DNA of 64,000 nt from an uncultured Pelagibacteraceae bacterium (lineage in GTDB: Bacteria > Pseudomonadota > Alphaproteobacteria > Pelagibacterales > Pelagibacteraceae): assembly GCA_902543535.1 (NCBI GenBank), contig CACBYG010000005.1, forward strand, positions 41,012 through 105,011. The letters are read 5' to 3'. Of this stretch, positions 31,325 through 40,220 are shown in pieces. A model generated the notes under the pieces. That model did not search any database, had not been told where the DNA came from, and saw nothing but the letters and a program-made list of their open reading frames with translations. Every line of letters begins with the position of its first letter. The stretch's first letter is position 1. The position numbers and the translations under genes were made by a program.

Positions 31325-32764
31325 TTAATTTCTCCAAAACGATGGCAAGAATAATACTAGTATTGCAAACAACTCAAGTCTACCTAAAATCATACCAACA
31401 GACAAAACCCATTTTGATAAATCTGGTAAAGATGAAAAATCTCCATTTGGTCCAATTATTGGCCCTAAACCTGGGCCAACGTTTGAGATAGATGTTGCGG
31501 CTCCAGATAGTGCAGTGATAAAATCAAGGCCAGTTAAGGATAATAATGCAGCTAAAATAAAAAAAATTACAAAATAAAAAAATATGAAAGATATAATTGA
31601 TGCAATAAACTTTTCATCTACTGAATTTTGGTCATACTTTATTAAAAAAACTCCTTTTGGGTAAATAATTTTTTTAAGTTGATTTAATATAAAAAGATAA
31701 AGAATTTGAATTCTAAAAATTTTAATTCCACATGTAGTTGATCCTGCACACCCCCCGATAAACATTAATGCAAGAAAAATAGTTATTGGAAAACTCCCCC
31801 AGCTATCGAATTCAGCATTTACATAACCAGTTCCAGTTAAAATAGAAATAGTATTGAAAAATATAGATCTAAATGAAAAGTTTTCATTATTAATTAAAAA
31901 TAGATAAACACTTAAAATGACTATTGATAAAATTATAATTTTTATAAATGATCTTATTTGTGAATCATTTGAAAATATTTTTTTATTCCCATTTAAAAAT
32001 TTAATATATGCAATAAAGGGAATGCTTCCCAAAATAATAAACACCATTGAGGAAATCTCAATATAAACACTGTCAAAATATCCTATAGACTGATTATAAT
32101 TTGAGAAGCCACCTGTTGCTATTGTTGTCATTGAATGGGTTAAACTGTCAAATTTACCCATTCCAAAAATCCAATAACTTATGGCACAAACTGCGGTTAG
32201 AGCTGAGTATATATATATTAATCTTAATGCTATCTCTTTAGATTTTGGTAGTATTTTTTCTGATGAGTCATTACTGGATATTTTAAATAATTGCATTCCC
32301 CCAACATTCATTATTGGCATGAGAGTAATAGCCATAACAATTATACCTATACCTCCCAACCATTGTAAAATAGCCCTCCATAAAAGAATACCCTTAGGGG
32401 CATTCTCTAAATTAGATATGATAGTTGAGCCTGTTGTAGTAATTCCTGACATACTTTCAAAAAAAGCATCTGTAATTGACATTTCCATAGAAGAAAAAAT
32501 GAAAGGCAAAGAGCCAAAAACTGCAACACTCAACCAAGATAAAGATGTTAATAAGAAAGCTTGTTGTAAATTAACTTTTCTATCGTGATCTATATTTGTT
32601 AAAAAAAAAAGTGCCCCAAAAACTATTGTTACAATTGATGCTCCAAAAAAAGATGAGTCAATTTCTGAATAAATAAATTGTACAATTATAGGTACAAACA
32701 TAGATACCCCTAAGATTATTTGTAAAATTCCAAGTGTAAAAAATACCGTTTTATAATTAGACAT
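31325..32764 (-). CDS. trkH: TrkH family potassium uptake protein
   Basis: Membrane subunit for K+ (possibly Na+-coupled) uptake. Four pore-loop repeats can be seen with their glycine filters: TTTGSTI, TGGFSNY, GTGYVN with the following GGCAGSTTCG, and SNVGPGLG. 479 residues. The cytosolic gating subunit gene trkA is not in this window. It is the first gene of the trkH-ampG-NlpC unit and is divergent from lysK across 88 bases. Confidence 0.9.
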   Translation of the reverse strand: MSNYKTVFFTLGILQIILGVSMFVPIIVQFIYSEIDSSFFGASIVTIVFGALFFLTNIDHDRKVNLQQAFLLTSLSWLSVAVFGSLPFIFSSMEMSITDAFFESMSGITTTGSTIISNLENAPKGILLWRAILQWLGGIGIIVMAITLMPIMNVGGMQLFKISSNDSSEKILPKSKEIALRLIYIYSALTAVCAISYWIFGMGKFDSLTHSMTTIATGGFSNYNQSIGYFDSVYIEISSMVFIILGSIPFIAYIKFLNGNKKIFSNDSQIRSFIKIIILSIVILSVYLFLINNENFSFRSIFFNTISILTGTGYVNAEFDSWGSFPITIFLALMFIGGCAGSTTCGIKIFRIQILYLFILNQLKKIIYPKGVFLIKYDQNSVDEKFIASIISFIFFYFVIFFILAALLSLTGLDFITALSGAATSISNVGPGLGPIIGPNGDFSSLPDLSKWVLSVGMILGRLELFAILVLFLPSFWRN

Positions 32765-32852
32765 TTTGAAAGAACATTATTTTATGGTAAATAAATTTCA
32801 ACTCTATAAGAATTAATAAAATCACTAATTTAAGATTTTAAAAGAACAATTC

Positions 32853-34415
32853 ATGATTAAAAAAGAAGTTTTAGACAAAACCAGTGCATGGCCTTTTGTA
32901 GAAGCCAAAAAAATGATGAGAGAAAGAAAATTCTTCATTGAAAAAAAAGGTAAAATTACATTACAAACTGGATACGGACCGAGCGGCTTACCTCACATAG
33001 GTACTTTTGGAGAAGTTGCAAGGACCTCTATGATGGTAAATGCTTTAAAGCAATTAACAGATTTACCTACTGAGATTATAACGTTTTCTGATGATATGGA
33101 TGGTCTCAGAAAAGTTCCAGAAAATATTCCTAACCAAAATTTGTTAAATGAAAATCTTCACAAACCATTAACTGAGGTTCCAGATCCATTTGGCAAATTC
33201 AACAGTTTTGGTGAACATAATAATGAAATGTTAAAAGATTTTTTAAATAGTTTTAACTTTAAATATAGTTTTAAAAGTTCAACCGATTTGTACAAAACTG
33301 GTTATTTCAACTCAACATTAAAAATAATTTTAGATAATTATGATGGTATAATGAATATAATACTTCCAACCTTAGGTAAAGAACGTCAAAAAACTTACTG
33401 TCCATTTTTACCTATATGTCCAGACACTGGACATGTGCTTGAAATACCAGTTCTAGAAATAAACAAAGAAAAATCTCAAATAATTTTTGATAACAAAGGT
33501 AAAAAACTTGAAAAAAGTATTCTTGATGGAAACTGTAAACTTCAATGGAAGGTTGATTGGGCCATGAGATGGTATGCTCTTGATATTGACTTTGAAATGT
33601 ATGGTAAAGATTTAATAGAAAGTGCAATATTATCTACAAAAATTATAAACTTACTTGGTAAAAAGAATCCTTCTGGTTTTGCATATGAGTTATTTTTAGA
33701 TGAAAAAGGTGAGAAGATTTCCAAATCGAAGGGAAATGGAATCACTATTGATCAATGGTTAAAGTATGCATCGCCAGAAAGTTTATCTTTATATATGTAT
33801 CAAAACCCAAAAAGGGCAAAAAAACTATATAAGGAAATTGTTCCAAAGGCTGTAGACGAATATTTAGATAATATTGAAAAATCTAAAAAACAAACAGATC
33901 AGCAACTTATAATGAATCCAGTTTGGCATGTTCATGAAGGCAAAATCCCTACTGAAGAAATGATTATGTCTTTTTCCATGCTGCTTAACTTGGTTGAAAC
34001 AAGCAATGCAGATACTAAGGATTTGCTTTGGAAATTTGTTAAAAAATACAAATCAAATATCCAAGAAGAAAATTTCCCAATTTTTGATGGATTAGTTGGA
34101 TATGCAATTAAATATTTTAATGACGTAATTAAATCACAAAAAAAATATAAAAAGCCTAATGATAGTGAAAAAAAAGCTCTTCTAGCTTTAATTAAAACTT
34201 TAGAAAAATGTAATGATGGAATGTCACCTGAAGACATTCAAACTTTAATTTATTCAGCTGGTAAAGAAAATGGTTACGCTGATAAACTTAGAGACTGGTT
34301 TAAATTAATCTATGAGGTTGTTTTTGGTGACGAAAATGGTCCAAGAATGGGTTTTTTTATAAGTTTTTTTGGTGTAAACGAAACTAAAGAGCTTATAACG
34401 AATAAATTAAAATAA
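32853..34415 (+). CDS. lysK: Lysyl-tRNA synthetase, class I
   Basis: Charges tRNA-Lys using the class I fold rather than the common class II LysRS; alphaproteobacteria and archaea have this form. HIGH-type motif PHIG (47-50) within GPSGLPHIGTFGE and KMSKS-type motif KISKS (288-292). 520 residues, full length. Its stop overlaps the pyrD start (TAATG). No good Shine-Dalgarno is visible before the ATG. Confidence 0.95.
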   Translation: MIKKEVLDKTSAWPFVEAKKMMRERKFFIEKKGKITLQTGYGPSGLPHIGTFGEVARTSMMVNALKQLTDLPTEIITFSDDMDGLRKVPENIPNQNLLNENLHKPLTEVPDPFGKFNSFGEHNNEMLKDFLNSFNFKYSFKSSTDLYKTGYFNSTLKIILDNYDGIMNIILPTLGKERQKTYCPFLPICPDTGHVLEIPVLEINKEKSQIIFDNKGKKLEKSILDGNCKLQWKVDWAMRWYALDIDFEMYGKDLIESAILSTKIINLLGKKNPSGFAYELFLDEKGEKISKSKGNGITIDQWLKYASPESLSLYMYQNPKRAKKLYKEIVPKAVDEYLDNIEKSKKQTDQQLIMNPVWHVHEGKIPTEEMIMSFSMLLNLVETSNADTKDLLWKFVKKYKSNIQEENFPIFDGLVGYAIKYFNDVIKSQKKYKKPNDSEKKALLALIKTLEKCNDGMSPEDIQTLIYSAGKENGYADKLRDWFKLIYEVVFGDENGPRMGFFISFFGVNETKELITNKLK

Positions 34416-35467
34416 TGTTTTCAAATTTAAGATCTTTAATATTTAAAATAGATCCTGAAAGAGCTCACTTTTTAGCAATACAGTCGCTTAAACTCAACCT
34501 AGTTTCAAATATCTTTGATGAGAATAAAAATGATCCTATTTTCAAGACAAAAATTTTTAACAAAGAATTAAATAATCCTATTGGGATAGCGGCAGGTTTT
34601 GATAAGAATGCGGAGGTCTACAATCCTTTATTTAAGTTGGGATTTGGATTAGTAGAAGTTGGCACAATCACACCTTTAAAACAATATGGAAATAGCAAAC
34701 CTAGAGTTTTTAGATTAGTAGAAGACCAAGCGTTGATAAATAGATTGGGTTTTAACAATCATGGTTCAGATATTATATTTAATAGGATTAAATCAAATAA
34801 TAAATTGGGCGTATTAGGAATTAACGTTGGTCCCAATAAAGACACTGACAATCGAATAAATGATTATTTAATAGGAATTGAAAAATTCTATGAAGTTGCA
34901 GATTATATTACTATTAATATCTCTTCACCAAATACTGAGAACTTAAGAAATTTTCATGATGAAACAAAATTGCAAGATTTACTTAAATCTGTTTCAGAGA
35001 AGAAAAAAGATTTAGATACAAATATTCCAATAGTAGTAAAAATTTCACCTGATATAGATGAAAACCAGATTAATTTAATTTCAGAAATTCTTTTAGAAAA
35101 TGATATAAGTGGAATAATTATTTCAAACACCTCAGAATCATCAAGAGACATTTTAAAAAATATTCAAAGACATCAGAAAGGAGGATTATCTGGAAAACCT
35201 ATTGAGAAAAAATCAAATTTATTAATAAACAAGTTTTATAATTTATTAAAAGGTAAAATTAAGATTATTGGTGTGGGAGGAGTAGACTCGGGACAATCAG
35301 CCTACGAAAAGTTTTTATTAGGCGCAGACTATATTCAGTTATACACGGGTATGGTATTTCAAGGCCCAAATGTTGCTAGTATTATTAAAAAAGACCTAAA
35401 GGAATTATTGACTAGAGATGGCGTTAAGAATTTTAGCGAAATTATAGGAAATAAAACTCTTTCTTAA
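34415..35467 (+). CDS. pyrD: Dihydroorotate dehydrogenase (quinone), class 2
   Basis: Membrane-associated flavoenzyme oxidising dihydroorotate with quinone in pyrimidine synthesis. The N-terminal helix (LIFKIDPERAHFLAI) is the class 2 membrane-binding segment; FMN-barrel motifs include NPIGIAAGFDKNA, VGTITP, NISSPNTENLR and GVGGVDSG. 350 residues. One-base overlap with lysK indicates co-transcription. Confidence 0.95.
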   Translation: MFSNLRSLIFKIDPERAHFLAIQSLKLNLVSNIFDENKNDPIFKTKIFNKELNNPIGIAAGFDKNAEVYNPLFKLGFGLVEVGTITPLKQYGNSKPRVFRLVEDQALINRLGFNNHGSDIIFNRIKSNNKLGVLGINVGPNKDTDNRINDYLIGIEKFYEVADYITINISSPNTENLRNFHDETKLQDLLKSVSEKKKDLDTNIPIVVKISPDIDENQINLISEILLENDISGIIISNTSESSRDILKNIQRHQKGGLSGKPIEKKSNLLINKFYNLLKGKIKIIGVGGVDSGQSAYEKFLLGADYIQLYTGMVFQGPNVASIIKKDLKELLTRDGVKNFSEIIGNKTLS

Positions 35468-35478
35468 TTCTATTAAAC

Positions 35479-35507
35479 TTGACGCCACCAACATCTAACC
35501 TTATATA
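35479..35507 (+). promoter_or_regulatory. Promoter of rpmB, very short leader
   Basis: TTGACG (35479-35484), 17-base spacer, TATATA (35502-35507). The ATG of rpmB is at 35520, so the predicted +1 lies only about 5-7 bases before it and no Shine-Dalgarno is present. The message is expected to be nearly leaderless. Confidence 0.6.
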
Positions 35508-35519
35508 GGCACTATTATT

Positions 35520-35831
35520 ATGTCAAAAAAATGTGAACTTACTGGAAAAAATCCTATGAAAGGTCATAATGTTAGTCACGCTAACAATAAGACTAAAAGA
35601 AGATTTTTGCCCAACCTTAAGAAAGTAAAGTTTACTAGCGAGCTAATGAAAAGAAGCTTAAAATTAACAGTGAGTAATGCAGGAGTTAGATCAGTTGATA
35701 AAAAAGGTAGTTTTGACGAATATTTAAAAACTGTAAAAAATAAAAACTTATCTCCAAGACTTAAAAAATTAAAAAAAGGTATTCTCATTAAATCCCCATT
35801 TAAAAAAAAACCTTTAGCTAAATCTGCATAA
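35520..35831 (+). CDS. rpmB: 50S ribosomal protein L28 (bL28)
   Basis: Ribosomal protein L28. The N-terminus [27 protein letters not shown] is the standard alphaproteobacterial form, with RRFLPNL and [17 protein letters not shown] following. 103 residues. A strong promoter lies directly before it. Its last base is the first base of the next start codon (TAATG at 35829-35833). Confidence 0.95.
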   Translation: MSKKCELTGKNPMKGHNVSHANNKTKRRFLPNLKKVKFTSELMKRSLKLTVSNAGVRSVDKKGSFDEYLKTVKNKNLSPRLKKLKKGILIKSPFKKKPLAKSA

Positions 35832-36385
35832 TGAATAAATTATTCTTATTTCTCTCATTTTTGATGGGAGTGGTTGTTTTATCATCAAATTATTTAGTCC
35901 AATTCCCAATTAAATACTATGGACTAGAGGAGATATTAACATATGGAGCATTTAGTTATCCAATAGCTTTTTTGATAACTGACTTAGCGAACAGATCTTA
36001 TGGAAAATTAGTCGCAAGAAAAATTGTATATATTGGTTTTGCAATAGGAATTAGTTTTACTCTTATATTTTCCACAAATTTTGCAGATTTAATTTCAGTA
36101 AGAATTGCAATTGGATCTGGAACAGCCTTTTTAGTTGCTCAACTATTAGATGTCCAAATATTTGATCAACTAAGAAAAAAAAAGTGGTTTATTGCTCCTT
36201 TAACGTCATCTCTAATTGGATCTACGATTGATACATTTTTATTTTTTTCAATATCTTTTTATGCAACAGGAATTCCGTGGGTTACCTTATCTTTAGGAGA
36301 TTTAGCAGTTAAGATATTCGTTGCTCTTGTTATGTTAATTCCTTTTAGATTATTATTAGGAACATTTAAGGCTGTTAAAGCTTAG
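35831..36385 (+). CDS. VUT family transporter (YhhQ-like, probable queuosine-precursor uptake)
   Basis: Integral membrane protein of 184 residues with about six hydrophobic segments. Family features of VUT/DUF165 (YhhQ) proteins include FPIAFLITDLANRSYGK-like text near 45-60, QLLDVQIFDQLR, and SSLIGSTIDTFLFFSI, ending PFRLLLG. YhhQ homologues import 7-cyano/7-aminomethyl-7-deazaguanine for tRNA queuosine; the substrate here is inferred. The start overlaps the rpmB stop by one base and the stop overlaps the convergent agmatinase-like gene by four. Confidence 0.82.
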   Translation: MNKLFLFLSFLMGVVVLSSNYLVQFPIKYYGLEEILTYGAFSYPIAFLITDLANRSYGKLVARKIVYIGFAIGISFTLIFSTNFADLISVRIAIGSGTAFLVAQLLDVQIFDQLRKKKWFIAPLTSSLIGSTIDTFLFFSISFYATGIPWVTLSLGDLAVKIFVALVMLIPFRLLLGTFKAVKA

Positions 36386-37257
36386 TACAAAAATTTATAA
36401 CTTAAAATTTTATAAGCCAACTTAGCAACAAGAAAGTTATATGAATTAAAACCTTTTATAGGTGATAATTCGTTAATATCAGCCCCAACAATTTGGGAAT
36501 TTTTTGCGGCAATTTTTATTATATTTAAAGTTTCGTCCCATAACAATCCGCCTGGTTCAGGAGTTCCAGTTGCTGGCATAATACTAGAATCGAGTCCATC
36601 AACATCAAAAGTTAAGTAGACTTTTTTATTTTTAATCAATTTTTTAAATTTGTTAAGATCCCATTTCATTTTATCTTTAGCCCAAAAAATTTTTATTCTA
36701 GAAGAATTTTTTTTTAAAAATGGAATTTCACTTTTAGAAATATTTCTGATTCCAAATGAAATTAATGAAACATTTGGATAATCTAAACATCTTTTTATAG
36801 CTGATGCATGTGAGAATTTTTCACCATTATAACTTTCTCGTAAATCTGCATGGGCATCAAAGTGTAAAAGACAAATATCCTTATATTTCTTTGTGAATGG
36901 AACAATGCATCCAGGTGTGATTGAGTGTTCTCCACCAAAAGTCATTGGAAAAAGCTTTTTATTTAAAATTTCTTGATTTATTTTGGACATTTTACTTAAT
37001 GCCTTTTTAATATTTTTATCTATTTTGAATGGTTTTAAAGTTTTAATACCTATCTTTTTGTAGGGCTCACAATTTAATTCTTCATCATAAAGCTCAACTT
37101 GGTGAGAGGCTTTAATAATCTCTTTTGGCCCATTTTTAGTTCCACCACCATAACTTACAGTTTTTTCAAGACCAAATGGAACAATGACAACTTTTTCTTT
37201 AAAATTGACTTTATTGTCAATCCCAAGAAAACCGTTTTTATTAGAAAGATATTTCAA
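36382..37257 (-). CDS. speB: Agmatinase/arginase family ureohydrolase
   Basis: Binuclear manganese ureohydrolase. The metal ligands are complete: H111 (GGEHS), D134/H136/D138 (HFDAHAD), D218/D220 (FDVDGLD). 291 residues. Family members cleave agmatine, arginine or related guanidino compounds, and substrate is not decidable here. Start is a TTG two bases after the deoxyhypusine-synthase-like gene; no nearby ATG exists. Its company (ornithine decarboxylase-like and DHS-like genes) places it in polyamine metabolism. Confidence 0.87.
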   Translation of the reverse strand: MKYLSNKNGFLGIDNKVNFKEKVVIVPFGLEKTVSYGGGTKNGPKEIIKASHQVELYDEELNCEPYKKIGIKTLKPFKIDKNIKKALSKMSKINQEILNKKLFPMTFGGEHSITPGCIVPFTKKYKDICLLHFDAHADLRESYNGEKFSHASAIKRCLDYPNVSLISFGIRNISKSEIPFLKKNSSRIKIFWAKDKMKWDLNKFKKLIKNKKVYLTFDVDGLDSSIMPATGTPEPGGLLWDETLNIIKIAAKNSQIVGADINELSPIKGFNSYNFLVAKLAYKILSYKFLY

Positions 37258-37259
37258 TT

Positions 37260-38303
37260 TTATTCAAAAATTTTTGTAAAGTTTTTTCGATCTCTACTTT
37301 TCCATTCACCCCTATGATAAGCATCACTAGCTATTAGAGGCAAAACACTTGTAGCTTCTGCAAAAACCATTTGTTCTTTCGTTACATCAACTTTGCCCCA
37401 AGAACTTGCCTCTTTTAGAGTTGAGCTACTACATGCTCCATCTCTACTATCTGCAACTGTGATTTGAACAGCATATTTATGCATATCTACATCTTTTCCT
37501 AAAAGCTCTGCACATATAACTGTATCTTGAATAAAATTCTTTGGTACACCACCACCTATCATGAATAATCCTGAGCCTTTGGATTTAATCTTTATTTCTG
37601 TAAGTTCTCTAAATTCCCTGACAGAGTCAATTGTAATATGTTTTTTTGGATTTTTTTCCTGGTGCATTACTAAACCAAATCCTGCACTCGAATCTGTAAA
37701 AGCAGGGCAGAAAATTGGAACATCATTATCAAATGCTGTTTCAATTAATGAGCCTTTCTTTTTTGAGTTCTTTTTCAGATAATTTCCCATTTCATATATA
37801 AACTCTCTAGAAGTATAACTCCTTGGTTCTAATGAATTTGCTATATCGCATATGATTTTGTCACACATTTGAAGCTCTTCCTCATCAATATAAGTGTCGT
37901 AAATTCTATCGATATAGTTATTTCTTAACTCGGTATCATCTTGAAACTGTGAGCCCTGGTAATGTTTAAAACCTAGTGCTTCAAAAAAATCCATATCTAC
38001 AATTGAAGCTCCAGTTGCAACAATTGCATCAACCATATTATATTTAACTAAATCCTTATAAATATTCATACATCCTGCAGCCGATGTTGATCCAGCCAGA
38101 GTTAGGAAAATTGTACACTCTTTATCTTTCAACATTTCATTATAAATATTAGCAGCATTAGCAGTCTCTCTAGATACGAAAGACATTTTTTCCATTGATG
38201 AGATTATCTTTCTTGCATCAAAGGAGGTTATATCAATGTGTTCAACTGGGTTTTTTAGGAAATCTTTCTTACTATTGTGACCCAGATTTTTTTGGTCTGA
38301 CAT
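37260..38303 (-). CDS. Deoxyhypusine synthase-like protein (possible homospermidine synthase)
   Basis: NAD-dependent aminobutyl-transfer family protein of 347 residues. The catalytic lysine of deoxyhypusine synthase is conserved as K304 in SSWGKVD, and the NAD-site text LAGSTSAAGCMN and CPAFTDSSAGFG is clear. Bacteria lack eIF5A, the substrate of true deoxyhypusine synthase, so a small-molecule polyamine role such as homospermidine formation is the usual proposal; this is inference. It overlaps the decarboxylase gene by one base (TAATG) and precedes the agmatinase-like gene by two. Confidence 0.85.
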   Translation of the reverse strand: MSDQKNLGHNSKKDFLKNPVEHIDITSFDARKIISSMEKMSFVSRETANAANIYNEMLKDKECTIFLTLAGSTSAAGCMNIYKDLVKYNMVDAIVATGASIVDMDFFEALGFKHYQGSQFQDDTELRNNYIDRIYDTYIDEEELQMCDKIICDIANSLEPRSYTSREFIYEMGNYLKKNSKKKGSLIETAFDNDVPIFCPAFTDSSAGFGLVMHQEKNPKKHITIDSVREFRELTEIKIKSKGSGLFMIGGGVPKNFIQDTVICAELLGKDVDMHKYAVQITVADSRDGACSSSTLKEASSWGKVDVTKEQMVFAEATSVLPLIASDAYHRGEWKSRDRKNFTKIFE

Positions 38304-39487
38304 TAAGCAACCATATTAGCTTTATTGCTATCTTTATCATACATTGTCATTATTGGTTTATCTTCAACTTCATAAATCTCATCTGAGTAATAGCCATTGA
38401 ATTGAGTTCTAAAAGTTAATCCATAAGCACCAAGCTGACCAAGTTCTATATAATCATTTTCTTTTATATTGTTTGGAAGCAAAAAAGGACCTTTCATATA
38501 ATCCATGCTATCACATGTTGGACCAAAAAAATCAAAAGCGGTTAATTTTTTAGAAATAATTTTATTTGAGTTCTCTTTTATCATCTTTGATGGGTAAACA
38601 ATATTTGGAGTACCAGCATCAAAAAGTGTACCGTAGGTTCCATCATTTATATAGAGCTTTTGTTTTTTTCTTAAATTAACCCTAACAATTGTTGATCCAC
38701 TTTCTGCAACTAAAGCTCTTCCAGGTTCACAAATTATTTTAGGTAATGCATCAAGTTTTAAATTTTCTAGACTTTTTTTAATTTCATTAAAATAATTATT
38801 TAATGATTGAGGAATTAAATCAGGATAGATAGTTGGAAATCCACCTCCTATATTTATATAATCTGGAACTATTTTAGTTTTTTTTATTATGTTTCCAATC
38901 TCGGTTATACCCTTTGCGTATGAGATTGGATGCATACATTGAGATCCAACATGAAAACTCAAACCAATTTTTTTTGCATGTTGTTTTGCTAATCTAGTTA
39001 AACCTATGGCCTCCGATGTTAAAGCTCCAAACTTTTTCGATAAGTCTATTTCTGCATGCTCGTTTGAAACTGCCACTCTAACAAATAATTCCAAATCTTT
39101 TGCGTTATTTGTACTTTCTATAATTTTGATTAATTCATCCTTAGTATCTAATGAAAAAGTTTTAACATTATAATTAAAATAAGCTTCCTTAATACTTTCT
39201 CTGCTTTTTACAGTGTGCATGTATGAGCATTTTGCAGTGTGACTAAAATTTCTTATGCTTTTTATTTCTTCAATTGATGCAACATCAAATTGATCTATTC
39301 CGCTATCTATTATTGTTTTTATTACTTCTGGATGAGGATTTGTCTTTACAGCATACAAAACTGTTCCTGAGAAATTTTTTTTGAAAACTTTTACTGCAGA
39401 TTCAATTGAACTTTTTCTGATACAATATACTGGTTTTTCAGGTTTCAGTTGATTTACAAGTTCTTCAACCGATTTAAATTTTTGCAT
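38303..39487 (-). CDS. Ornithine/lysine decarboxylase-like, fold type III PLP enzyme
   Basis: Alanine-racemase-type PLP decarboxylase making putrescine (or cadaverine). From the start chosen here: PLP lysine K48 in YAVKTNP, HVGSQC, GGGFP, EPGRALVAESG, and the active-site Cys in GPTCDSMD. The start is set by GGAGG eight bases before ATG 39487, giving 394 residues; a longer in-frame reading to 39559 adds a non-family 24-residue tail. First gene of the polyamine cluster. Ornithine is the likelier substrate from the neighbours. Confidence 0.88.
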   Translation of the reverse strand: MQKFKSVEELVNQLKPEKPVYCIRKSSIESAVKVFKKNFSGTVLYAVKTNPHPEVIKTIIDSGIDQFDVASIEEIKSIRNFSHTAKCSYMHTVKSRESIKEAYFNYNVKTFSLDTKDELIKIIESTNNAKDLELFVRVAVSNEHAEIDLSKKFGALTSEAIGLTRLAKQHAKKIGLSFHVGSQCMHPISYAKGITEIGNIIKKTKIVPDYINIGGGFPTIYPDLIPQSLNNYFNEIKKSLENLKLDALPKIICEPGRALVAESGSTIVRVNLRKKQKLYINDGTYGTLFDAGTPNIVYPSKMIKENSNKIISKKLTAFDFFGPTCDSMDYMKGPFLLPNNIKENDYIELGQLGAYGLTFRTQFNGYYSDEIYEVEDKPIMTMYDKDSNKANMVA

Positions 39488-39556
39488 TACTAATGCCTCC
39501 AAAAAAAATTTAATAAAAAAAAGTCTTTTAAAATAAAAAACTTTAATATTTTCTGG

Positions 39557-39584
39557 CATATAAAGTAAACATCACTAATGTAAA
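39557..39584 (-). promoter_or_regulatory. Candidate promoter of the polyamine operon
   Basis: Minus strand TTTACA (39584-39579), 16 bases, TATATG (39562-39557). The leader of about 60 bases is almost only A and T and contains the hairpin AAAGTTTTTT/AAAAGACTTT followed by a T run, just before the GGAGG ribosome binding site. Confidence 0.45.
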
Positions 39585-39656
39585 GCAAATAATTCAGGTC
39601 AGTATTGCTTAATAATCATATGTTGAAAAATTTAATTTAGTTACCATATTAGGAGT

Positions 39657-40220
39657 ATGAAAGAACAAGCAACACTTCAAAACCTCAGTGATTTTGACAA
39701 TAAATCACTATTAATTTGTGATGACGACAATCCTTTTAGAGAAAGATTGGCAAGAGCAATGGAAAAGAAGGGTTTTGAAGTTTTTCAAGCAGAGAGTGTA
39801 CAAAAGGGTGTCGAAGCTGTTAAAGCAAAAAAACCTGGATTTGCTGTAGTAGATTTAAGACTTGGAGATGGAAATGGTCTTGAAGTTGTAAAAGAAATTC
39901 AAACCTTAAATAATGATAGTAGAATTATAATGTTAACTGGATATGGAAACATTCCAACAGCAGTTGCGGCTATTAAAGAGGGTGCAATCGATTACCTTGC
40001 TAAGCCAGCAGATGCTGAAGATGTTGAAAAAGCTTTATTAGCAGATCCATCAAAAAAAGCTGCACCTCCAGAAAATCCTATGTCAGCAGATAGAGTAAAA
40101 TGGGAACATATCCATAGAGTGTTTGAGCTTTGCAATAGAAATGTATCTGAAACAGCACGAAGACTTAAAATGCATAGAAGAACTCTCCAAAGAATTCTCT
40201 CTAAAAGATCACCTAGATAA
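39657..40220 (+). CDS. regA: RegA/ActR/PrrA family redox response regulator
   Basis: Two-component regulator of the global redox system of alphaproteobacteria. Receiver domain (15-130) with phospho-acceptor D66 (VVDLRLGDG) and acidic pocket CDDD (21-24). A short proline-rich linker (KKAAPPENP) and a Fis-type helix-turn-helix (about 155-185, NVSETARRLKMHRRTLQRIL) follow. 187 residues. The cognate histidine kinase RegB is not adjacent. AGGAG lies only one base from the ATG, unusually close. The end overlaps bioY by eight bases. Confidence 0.92.
   Translation: MKEQATLQNLSDFDNKSLLICDDDNPFRERLARAMEKKGFEVFQAESVQKGVEAVKAKKPGFAVVDLRLGDGNGLEVVKEIQTLNNDSRIIMLTGYGNIPTAVAAIKEGAIDYLAKPADAEDVEKALLADPSKKAAPPENPMSADRVKWEHIHRVFELCNRNVSETARRLKMHRRTLQRILSKRSPR

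Noticed and set aside
39488..39559. 24-residue N-terminal extension of the decarboxylase
   Set aside because: GGAGG eight bases before ATG 39487 fixes the start, and the predicted -10 box lies within the extension's start region.
39488..39656. speF-type RNA motif before the ornithine decarboxylase-like gene
   Set aside because: The leader is almost purely A/T and short; I see no GC-containing conserved stems expected of that motif.
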